A DNA stretch of 7,734 nucleotides from NCBI GenBank assembly GCA_947479075.1, contig CANJZR010000175.1:1-7734 (forward strand), given 5' to 3'. The translations under genes were made by a program, and so were the position numbers. The first letter of the stretch is position 1. The number at the start of each line of letters is the position of its first letter. Below, one piece after another: positions 1-5,290 of the stretch. Source of the DNA: Planctomycetaceae bacterium. Lineage in GTDB: Bacteria; Planctomycetota; Planctomycetia; Planctomycetales; Planctomycetaceae. The notes under the pieces were generated by a model. It made no database searches, had not been told where the DNA came from, and saw only the letters and a program-made list of their open reading frames with translations.

Positions 1-1108
1 AGGCGAACTTCTTGGGGCCAGCTGCGGGGCGAGCGCGTTCCGCTGATCGTCCGGCAGGACGCTCAACCAGGCCCATCATTTGCTCGTCGGAAACATCTTC
101 GACACCCAACCCGCGTGGTTCGCGAGGAGCGCGTGGTTCAGGTCTCCGGGCGCGAACAGGTGATTCGGTGCGGTCACGACGTTCGGGCCCCTGGCCGGTT
201 CGCTTGGGGGCGGCATTGCGTTCGGGCGGTGCTTTGCGACTCGACTTGTTCAGCAGGTCTCCATCGTTCATCCGGCGTTGACCGGTCTTAGGGCGGGCAG
301 CAGGGCGAGGACGGCGTTCGCGGTCTTCCTCGCGTGTCGTCTCGTTCCGTTCCAGCATGCCGAACAGGCGTTCGAGTTCGTCGCGGCGAATCTCGCGAAT
401 CTCGCCGCGCGCCATTTTGCCGAGGAAGATTGGCCCGAAGGCCACGCGCTGCAGCTTCATGACCTTGTGGCCGACTCGCGAAAAGAGGCGGCGAACTTCG
501 CGATTGTGCCCTTCCGCGAGGATGACTTCACACCAGGTACTTTCACCCTGCCGTTTCAGTGACTTGACCCCCTCGACGCGGAAGCGCCCCTCTTCGAAGT
601 AGATTCCCTTGCGAAGCTCGGACAGTGTTTCCTGTTCAGGGTGTCCCGCGACCAGAACGTGGTAGGTACGGAAGATCCGATAGCTCGGATGGGCCAGCTT
701 CTGAGCGAGATCGCCGTCGTTGGTCACGATCAGCAGTCCTTCGCTGTCTTCGTCGAGCCGACCGACCGAGAAGACTCGCGGCCCTTCCTTGGGGAAGAAG
801 TCAATCACACGCGTGCGTCCCTGCGGGTCCTTGTTGGTACAGAGGACGCCGGGCGGCTTGTTGAAGACGTAGTACCGTTTCCGCTCCATCTTCAGCTTCT
901 GGCCGTCGAGAGCGATCTTGTTGACCTGCGGATTAATCTGCTTGCCCTGTTCGGTGATGATCTCGCCATCGACCGTGACGCGGCCCATCGTGATGAATTC
1001 TTCACAGGCCCGTCGTGAACCCAATCCACAGCTGGCCAGATACCTTTGCAGTCGGATCAGCCGGGGAGCGGTCGGAACGTTATCAAAATCTTCTTCGCGA
1101 GCAGCCAT
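1..1108 (-). CDS. rluB: RsuA/RluB-family 23S rRNA pseudouridine synthase, 3' end cut by window edge
   Basis: This cytoplasmic enzyme should isomerise a specific uridine to pseudouridine in large-subunit rRNA. I translated the frame by hand: 369 codons are visible and the stop lies beyond the left edge. Residues about 15-60 form an S4 RNA-binding domain (LIRLQRYLASCGLGSRRACE). The catalytic motif GRLDEDSEGLLIVTNDG follows, with the presumed nucleophile Asp119. The family motif EGHNREVRRLF sits at 199-209, followed by VGHKVMKLQRV. The order and spacing match RluB of Bacillus more closely than RsuA, so the subtype is a family inference. From about residue 252 the protein becomes a low-complexity tail rich in Arg, Pro, Glu and Ala, over 110 residues and unfinished. 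E. coli RluB also has a basic tail, so a tail alone is not strange, but this one is long. The ATG at 1108 was chosen because the S4 domain follows closely. Its ribosome-binding site is weak (AAGAAG). Confident family, moderate subtype. Confidence 0.93.
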   Translation of the reverse strand, partial: MAAREEDFDNVPTAPRLIRLQRYLASCGLGSRRACEEFITMGRVTVDGEIITEQGKQINPQVNKIALDGQKLKMERKRYYVFNKPPGVLCTNKDPQGRTRVIDFFPKEGPRVFSVGRLDEDSEGLLIVTNDGDLAQKLAHPSYRIFRTYHVLVAGHPEQETLSELRKGIYFEEGRFRVEGVKSLKRQGESTWCEVILAEGHNREVRRLFSRVGHKVMKLQRVAFGPIFLGKMARGEIREIRRDELERLFGMLERNETTREEDRERRPRPAARPKTGQRRMNDGDLLNKSSRKAPPERNAAPKRTGQGPERRDRTESPVRARRPEPRAPREPRGLGVEDVSDEQMMGLVERPAGRSAERARPAAGPKKFA

Positions 1109-1126
1109 GATTTCTTCTTGAGTGCG

Positions 1127-1142
1127 AACGCCCGGAGGCGTT
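1127..1142 (-). promoter_or_regulatory. UNCG-type tetraloop hairpin in the pseudouridine synthase leader
   Basis: Read on the minus strand, this is AACGCC-TCCG-GGCGTT: a perfect 6-bp stem closed by C-G around a UCCG loop, which belongs to the exceptionally stable UNCG tetraloop class. It ends 18 nt upstream of the start codon at 1108. It could be a leader hairpin affecting mRNA stability or translation. No T-tract follows, so it is not an intrinsic terminator. The structure is seen in the sequence; the function is inferred. Confidence 0.4.
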
Positions 1143-1172
1143 GGTGAGGAGAGGAGAACCTCCCCAAATGAA

Positions 1173-1199
1173 CAGCCCCCGGTCAGTGACAGGGGGCTG
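1173..1199 (-). terminator. Probable intrinsic terminator of the aldose epimerase gene
   Basis: CAGCCCCC and GGGGGCTG form a perfect 8-bp GC-rich stem around an 11-nt loop. Read on the minus strand the stem is followed by TTCATTT, a weak T-rich tail. On the plus strand no T-run follows. It lies 47 nt after the epimerase stop codon and upstream of the pseudouridine synthase, so it should separate the two units. Confidence 0.6.
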
Positions 1200-1229
1200 C
1201 GTATGAGTGTCATCAGAGACGCGGCCAGT

Positions 1230-1246
1230 TCACAGCGAGGCTGTGA
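1230..1246 (-). other. Hairpin immediately after the epimerase stop codon
   Basis: TCACAGC-CTC-GCTGTGA on the minus strand is a perfect 7-bp inverted repeat with a 3-nt loop, starting at the base after the TAG stop. No T-tract follows, so alone it is not a classical terminator. It may protect the mRNA 3' end or assist the stronger hairpin further downstream. Confidence 0.4.
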
Positions 1247-2368
1247 CTACTCCGCGTGAAATGCGTACACGCAGGTTTGCGTGTACTTTTCGCCCGGCTT
1301 CAGGATTGTCGTGGGGAACTCCGGGTGATTGACTGAGTCGGGATAGTGCTGGGTCTCCAGGCACAGGGCGCTGCGTTGCGGGTACACCTTGCCGCTCTTG
1401 CCCGTCTGGGACTTGAGGTAGTTGCCCGTGTAGAGCTGAACGCCGGGCTCGGTGGTCAGCACGGTCATGACGCGGCCCGAGACGGGGTCGTGGACCTTGG
1501 CAATTTCCCGCAGCTCGCCGGCCTTTCCGTTGAGTGCATAATTGTGGTCATAGCCAATCGTGGGCGTCGATTCGAGTTGAGCAATCCGCTCACCGATGAC
1601 CGTGGCCTTGCGGAAGTCGAGCGGCGTTCCCTCGACCGGGGCAATCTGTCCGGTCGGAATTCCAGTGTCGTCGGTGGGCGTGTAACTGTCGGCGTTCAGC
1701 GTCAGCACATGATTCAAGATCGTGGGGCTGCCCGCACCGCTGAGGTTGAAATAGCTATGGTTAGTGAGGTTCACCGGGGTCGCCTTGTCAGTCGTGGCGA
1801 CATAGTCGATGCGGACTTCGTTTTCGTGCGTCAGCTGGTAGATCACGGTGCAATCGAGCTGGCCGGGGAATCCTTCTTCGCCGTCCGGGCTGGTGTAGCG
1901 GAAGATCACGCCCGGTCCCTTTTCGTTCTCGAATGGTTCCGCAGCCCAGACGACCTGGCCGAGAGCGCGATTGATTCCGCCGTGCAGCGAGTTCGGCCCG
2001 TTGTTGACGGCCAGCGTGTACTCCTTGCCATCGACGGTGAACTTGCCCTTAGCGATGCGGTTGGCGACGCGGCCGGTGGTACAGCCGAAATGCTGGTTGC
2101 CATCGCCTTCGTAGCCAGCAACGTCATCAAAACCGAGAACCACATCCGCCAGTTGGCCAGCCTTATCGGGAACCTGCAGTTCCGTCAGCGTGGCCCCGCG
2201 CGTCATCAGGCGGGCCACGACGCCTCCCTTGTTCCGGAGCGTGAAGCGGTCCACAACTTCGCCCTTGGCGGTCTGGCCGAAGCTGTCTTTTTCGGGAGGC
2301 GCAGAAAAAACGGCTGCAGTCATGAGAATGAAAGCCAAAGAGGTCAATGTAATGGCGGCTGGACGCAT
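1247..2368 (-). CDS. galM: Exported aldose 1-epimerase (galactose mutarotase)
   Basis: This enzyme interconverts alpha and beta anomers of aldoses such as galactose and glucose. The 373-residue protein carries the full family signature: GRVANRI with Arg104, NSLHGG with His129, NLTNHSYFNLSG with His204, GYDHNY with Asp274, and LCLETQHYPDS with the catalytic base Glu338. These match the His/His/Asp/Glu/Arg active site known from Lactococcus GalM. Unlike cytoplasmic GalM, it starts with a signal peptide: MRPA, then a hydrophobic run to about residue 20, then a small-residue cleavage site near FSA (residue 23). This puts the enzyme in the periplasm or outside the cell. The ATG at 2368 has GAAGGGA four bases upstream. 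No Leloir-pathway genes are adjacent, so it appears to stand alone, probably handling sugars released by extracellular polysaccharide breakdown (inference). Substrate preference cannot be read from sequence. Confidence 0.95.
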   Translation of the reverse strand: MRPAAITLTSLAFILMTAAVFSAPPEKDSFGQTAKGEVVDRFTLRNKGGVVARLMTRGATLTELQVPDKAGQLADVVLGFDDVAGYEGDGNQHFGCTTGRVANRIAKGKFTVDGKEYTLAVNNGPNSLHGGINRALGQVVWAAEPFENEKGPGVIFRYTSPDGEEGFPGQLDCTVIYQLTHENEVRIDYVATTDKATPVNLTNHSYFNLSGAGSPTILNHVLTLNADSYTPTDDTGIPTGQIAPVEGTPLDFRKATVIGERIAQLESTPTIGYDHNYALNGKAGELREIAKVHDPVSGRVMTVLTTEPGVQLYTGNYLKSQTGKSGKVYPQRSALCLETQHYPDSVNHPEFPTTILKPGEKYTQTCVYAFHAE

Positions 2369-2372
2369 GGGA

Positions 2373-2395
2373 TCCCTTCGACAAGGAAAGTCGAA
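2373..2395 (-). promoter_or_regulatory. Shine-Dalgarno of the epimerase overlapping a leader hairpin
   Basis: On the minus strand TTCGAC-TTTCCTT-GTCGAA is a perfect 6-bp inverted repeat, and its 3' arm runs straight into the ribosome-binding site GAAGGGA (2379-2373), four bases before the ATG. Folding would bury the first three bases of the SD. This could modulate translation or be an operator; both readings are inference. Confidence 0.35.
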
Positions 2396-2406
2396 TCAAC
2401 CTGCAT

Positions 2407-2436
2407 ATTATTCCTCGAAACAGGTCTGACTCACAA
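2407..2436 (-). promoter_or_regulatory. Candidate sigma70-like promoter for the epimerase gene
   Basis: On the minus strand TTGTGA (2436-2431) and AATAAT (2412-2407) are separated by 18 bp and lie 38 bases upstream of the epimerase ATG. Each hexamer departs from consensus, so this is only a plausible match. An imperfectly placed dyad CAGGTC...GACCTG (2421-2444) overlaps the -35 side. Confidence 0.25.
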
Positions 2437-2477
2437 GCGACCTGACAGGCGTCACGCATATAAACGGCAGGTCTCTC

Positions 2478-3608
2478 TCAGATCTGACGGGGCAGCTCGC
2501 CAAACCAGCCGATTTTCAGTCGATTGCGGTAATAGAAGTTCCCCAAACCATATGCAGACGCTGTGAGAGCGTAAAACATCAGCGTCCAGGCGAAAATCTG
2601 AGAGACAATCGGGACGGCAGTGGGCACGGGAGGCAGTACGGCACCGATAATGGCAGTCGTGATGCACAGGCAGCCAAAGACGCTCAGCGTGGCGATGTAT
2701 TCCAGCGGCACACGGAAAATGGTGCGGATCACTGTCCAGGGATTCGCCGCCAAGACCGTGGTGTGAAGTGCGGACGACATGAGGGCCATGGGAAACATCA
2801 CCAGACAAAGAATCAGTCCAGGAGCGATCGTGAGGGGGACCCATTCGAAGGTGTCGATATAGCCCCAACGAATGAGCCGGGACATGATGAACCAGTAAAC
2901 GGCCAGTGGAAACCCGCTCCACCAGATCGATCCTGCCCAAGTCCACAAATCGGACATGATCTGGCCCATGTCGAATTCCATGGCGATGGGCATATCGTCT
3001 TCGTCAACGGTGGCCAGCCGAAAGATCTGGAGCAGAAAGAACGAGAAATACCCCAGAATCATCATCGTGGCGAGCAACATGATCACCATCATGCGGAAAC
3101 TCATGGCCCCGTACAGCATGAACCCCGAGACGGAAGTGAAGGCTCCGTAGGCGACAGCCATGAAGCCGATCGCCATCATGCTTTCAGTCCGAAATGGGAA
3201 CTTCAAGCTGCGAAGCAATCCCGGGATAAAGCCTTCCAGTGTTTGCCGTTTTCGGTCCGTCGCTAACACTTTGTCGTGTCGGCGTTTCTTCTTCTTCGAT
3301 GGAGTCGACACGGCAACAGGGGGCTCGTCCTCGGAATCACCGCGTTCGACATTCCGGCCCTGCGATGGTCGAAAGTAGGACTTTTTCGGTCCGGTCTTCT
3401 TGCCAACCCGCGTCTTCACGACGACAGGAGCTGGGGCAGCGTTTGCATCAGGTTCATCGAATTCGGGCTCGACTTCACCGAACTGATGGGGTTTCGCCTC
3501 CAGGACGAGAGTGACCGTTTTGCCACAGACACAATTGGCGACTCGCCCCGCCATCTGGTCGGGGGCTCGCATTTTTCGGCCACAATCGCATTCCACGATA
3601 ATCGTCAT
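2478..3608 (-). CDS. Membrane protein with N-terminal CxC...CxC zinc ribbon, function unknown
   Basis: I do not recognise a characterised family. The 376-residue product begins with a short zinc-ribbon-like module: VECDCGRKMRAPDQMAGR then CVCGK, with Cys7, Cys9, Cys26 and Cys28 as candidate metal ligands. Such heads (a CxC pair, then an 'APD...GR' stretch, then a second CxC) are common at the start of planctomycete proteins. Residues about 40-125 form a charged, probably disordered linker with Lys-rich patches (SKKKKRRHDK). The C-terminal half is a membrane domain with five or six hydrophobic segments, near 146-166, 170-196, 223-243, 255-283, 304-326 and 334-356, ending in a short charged tail. 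An ATG at 3710 is in frame, but that longer version would translate through the terminator hairpin at 3659-3697. The ATG at 3608, directly before the zinc ribbon and with CGGAG five bases upstream, is far better. The N-terminus is probably cytoplasmic (inference). Confidence 0.85.
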   Translation of the reverse strand: MTIIVECDCGRKMRAPDQMAGRVANCVCGKTVTLVLEAKPHQFGEVEPEFDEPDANAAPAPVVVKTRVGKKTGPKKSYFRPSQGRNVERGDSEDEPPVAVSTPSKKKKRRHDKVLATDRKRQTLEGFIPGLLRSLKFPFRTESMMAIGFMAVAYGAFTSVSGFMLYGAMSFRMMVIMLLATMMILGYFSFFLLQIFRLATVDEDDMPIAMEFDMGQIMSDLWTWAGSIWWSGFPLAVYWFIMSRLIRWGYIDTFEWVPLTIAPGLILCLVMFPMALMSSALHTTVLAANPWTVIRTIFRVPLEYIATLSVFGCLCITTAIIGAVLPPVPTAVPIVSQIFAWTLMFYALTASAYGLGNFYYRNRLKIGWFGELPRQI

Positions 3609-3613
3609 TCCGA

Positions 3614-3618
3614 CTCCG
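3614..3618 (-). promoter_or_regulatory. Ribosome-binding site deciding the zinc-ribbon gene start
   Basis: CGGAG on the minus strand lies five bases before the ATG at 3608. It supports this start over the in-frame ATG at 3710. Confidence 0.5.
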
Positions 3619-3658
3619 ACTCGCTGGAGTTGAGGAGAGCTGCGTTGTCTGATTACGT

Positions 3659-3697
3659 GAAAACAGCGACCGGAGATCAAAAGATTCCGGTCGCTGT
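3659..3697 (-). terminator. Strong intrinsic terminator of the GspE-like gene
   Basis: ACAGCGACCGGA (3663-3674) and TCCGGTCGCTGT (3686-3697) form a perfect 12-bp stem around an 11-nt loop. On the minus strand the stem runs directly into TTTTC. It lies about 60 nt after the TAA stop of the GspE-like gene and ends about 50 nt before the zinc-ribbon gene, so the two genes are probably separate transcripts. Confidence 0.85.
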
Positions 3698-3758
3698 CAA
3701 AATTGTTCACCCGCAGGAGATGGGTACGAGGTCGACTACCCGCTGTCAGAAACCGAAG

Positions 3759-5069
3759 TTACTTGGCGGGTTTGAACACCCGCTGGAGTTCCTCCAGAGA
3801 AGTCTTGCCCGCTGCGACGAGTCGCATGCCATCGCTCTGCCACGACTGCATTCGATCCTTCTTGGCCTGGTCTCGTACTTTGGCAGGGTCCGCCCCGGCT
3901 TCAATGATCTGTTTCATCGCGTCGTTGATCTCGATGAATTCGACCATGCCTGTCCGGCCGAAGTACCCGACGCCGCCACACTTTTCGCAAACCTCTTGTT
4001 CATCGTCCTCTTCCTCTTCGTCAGGGCGAGGTGGTCGATACAAGACCTTGGTTTCGGGAGGGAGGCCGACCTTCTGCAGAAGTTTCGGGTTGGGGCGATA
4101 CGCCTGACGACAATCGGTACACAGCAACCGGACCAGTTTCTGGCTGATGACACCGTGCAGACGTTCCGCACTCAGGATGGGATCCTCCGTAAACTGCACG
4201 AAACGCGCGATCGCGTCGGCACAGTCCTTGGCGGTCATCTCTGTGATGATGCAGGCATCCTCGGCTTCCTCCAGCAGCATTTTGGCCAGTTCGCCATCGC
4301 GAACCGGCGGCACGAACAGAACGTCTCCCTCGGCGCGGATCGCACGGGCCATCGTCTGCTGAAAGGTGTCTCCTTCTTCTGCCTTGAACTCCGCCACGTG
4401 GGCGATGTCTTTTCCGGTTTTGGCCAGGGAGTAGATGTTGAAGAGGTACGCGTCAATGGATCGCAACAATCCAAACGCCGCGCAGGAGACACCGGACAGC
4501 GGTGGTCCTGCCGCGATAATGATCCCCTTTTTCTGGGAAGCCAGCTCGCGGATTTTTTCCTTGAGTGAATTGCCCCAGCCGAGTTCTTCGGGGGTTTCAA
4601 ATGTCTGTTTGACGTTACGAATACGAACGATCAGCCGTTCCCCGGTGGGGGTCGGCATCGTGTCCACGCGGATTTCAAACTTGTTGTCTGCGTGCTGGGC
4701 TTTGATCCCCCCCGTTTGTGGGCTGGTTCGCAGCTTCACATCCAATCCGGCCAGCAGTTTCAACATCTGCGTGATGGCCAGTGCTGCCTGTGAAGGCATC
4801 TTGGATCCGGGGAATGGAACGCCGTCGACGAACAGAGTGGAGACGGCGAATGTCCCCTTGGGTTCAATACGCACCATCTCGGCACGCCGGTAGATGGCGT
4901 TCGTGATCAGCTCTTTCGCACGCAGCAAGCCCGCCTGAACGAGCTTGGCGTTGCCCTTCATGTCGGGTTCGTTGCCGTTCAATGCACCCTGGAAGAGGAC
5001 GTAATCGATTTCTTCTTCATCGTCGTCGTCATCTTCTTCATTTTGCTTCCGTCCAAATCCAAAGATCAC
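3759..5069 (-). CDS. GspE/PulE-family secretion ATPase homologue with degenerate catalytic motifs
   Basis: GspE/PulE/PilB ATPases are cytoplasmic hexamers that power type II secretion or type IV pili. The 436-residue protein aligns by eye with their C-terminal half. At the Walker A position it reads AAGPPLSGVSCAAFGLL (186-202), where GPTGSGK[ST] is expected: the essential Lys is Val194. At Walker B it reads VLFVPPVRDGELA (250-262) in place of VGEIRDxETA: RD is kept and the acidic Glu lost. The His-box STLHTND is ITEMTAKD. The C-terminal zinc module is intact: CTDC (317-320) and CEKCGGVGYFGRTGMVEF (Cys361, Cys364), separated by an unusual acidic insert. The usual N-terminal GspE domain is absent or unrecognisable; the protein opens with an acidic tract (residues 11-20). 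It is most likely a pseudo-ATPase with a scaffolding or regulatory role (inference). No pilin or secretin gene is nearby. The GTG at 5069 was preferred to an ATG at 5195 because it has GAGGGGA six bases upstream and the upstream codons look non-coding. Confidence 0.88.
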   Translation of the reverse strand: MIFGFGRKQNEEDDDDDEEEIDYVLFQGALNGNEPDMKGNAKLVQAGLLRAKELITNAIYRRAEMVRIEPKGTFAVSTLFVDGVPFPGSKMPSQAALAITQMLKLLAGLDVKLRTSPQTGGIKAQHADNKFEIRVDTMPTPTGERLIVRIRNVKQTFETPEELGWGNSLKEKIRELASQKKGIIIAAGPPLSGVSCAAFGLLRSIDAYLFNIYSLAKTGKDIAHVAEFKAEEGDTFQQTMARAIRAEGDVLFVPPVRDGELAKMLLEEAEDACIITEMTAKDCADAIARFVQFTEDPILSAERLHGVISQKLVRLLCTDCRQAYRPNPKLLQKVGLPPETKVLYRPPRPDEEEEDDEQEVCEKCGGVGYFGRTGMVEFIEINDAMKQIIEAGADPAKVRDQAKKDRMQSWQSDGMRLVAAGKTSLEELQRVFKPAK

Positions 5070-5075
5070 TGGAAG

Positions 5076-5082
5076 TCCCCTC
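5076..5082 (-). promoter_or_regulatory. Ribosome-binding site for the GTG start of the GspE-like gene
   Basis: GAGGGGA on the minus strand, six bases before GTG at 5069, is the best Shine-Dalgarno match in the window and decides this start over the in-frame ATG at 5195. Confidence 0.65.
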
Positions 5083-5097
5083 GTGCAGCCGACTGAC

Positions 5098-5134
5098 CCG
5101 GCCGGTGACCTTGTTGCACAATGCCACGGGCCGG
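5098..5134. promoter_or_regulatory. 37-bp imperfect palindrome in the divergent intergenic region
   Basis: The arms CCGGCC (5098-5103) and GGCCGG (5129-5134) and the inner dyad TTGT-TGC-ACAA (5111-5121) share one centre at base 5116. Of 18 mirrored positions, 14 pair; in the minus-strand RNA one mismatch becomes a G-U wobble. It lies 29-65 bases upstream of the GspE-like start and 157 or more bases upstream of the VWA start. It could be an operator for a dimeric regulator or a leader hairpin. No convincing sigma70 promoter was seen beside it. Confidence 0.45.
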
Positions 5135-5215
5135 ACGGACCAGGTTGATTTTCACGTCGGCTATTTTGGCAACCATGGCGGCAGAAGGAAAGCATGCATG
5201 CGAGGAGGGTTAAGT

Positions 5216-5239
5216 CGTGGTAAGATCCACGCTCCGTGG
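5216..5239 (+). repeat. Alternating CGTGG / CCACG / CGTGG repeats before the VWA gene
   Basis: CGTGG (5216-5220), CCACG (5227-5231) and CGTGG (5235-5239) are spaced by 6 and 3 bases. The middle copy can pair with either neighbour. It lies in the 5' region of the VWA gene if GTG at 5291 is the start, or inside the coding region if ATG at 5198 is. Short and possibly chance. Confidence 0.25.
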
Positions 5240-5290
5240 TGTTGGCTGTTCCTCGCTGGTGTCTGTTTCATCCCCTGTCGTGTCGTCACC

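Noticed and set aside
1346..2566. 406-codon open frame on the plus strand opposite the aldose epimerase
   Set aside because: It is antisense to a protein with all GalM active-site motifs. Its own product shows no domain, its composition looks like a GC-rich shadow frame, and it runs across the epimerase leader and into the next gene's 3' end.
3276..4568. 430-codon open frame on the plus strand opposite the zinc-ribbon and GspE-like genes
   Set aside because: It spans the intergenic terminator and two well-supported minus-strand genes, and its translation shows no recognisable domain.
3759..5069. Reading the GspE-like gene as a frameshifted pseudogene
   Set aside because: The frame is uninterrupted, the C-terminal zinc module and overall block order are intact, and it has its own SD and terminator; only the catalytic residues differ.
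5070..5195. N-terminal extension of the GspE-like protein to an ATG at 5195
   Set aside because: The added 42 residues look non-coding, cross the 37-bp palindrome, and are displaced by a GTG with a much better ribosome-binding site.
4982..5197. N-terminal extension of the VWA protein to an ATG at 4982
   Set aside because: It would overlap the start of the divergent GspE-like gene on the opposite strand and the palindrome; the extra residues are Arg/His-rich shadow sequence.
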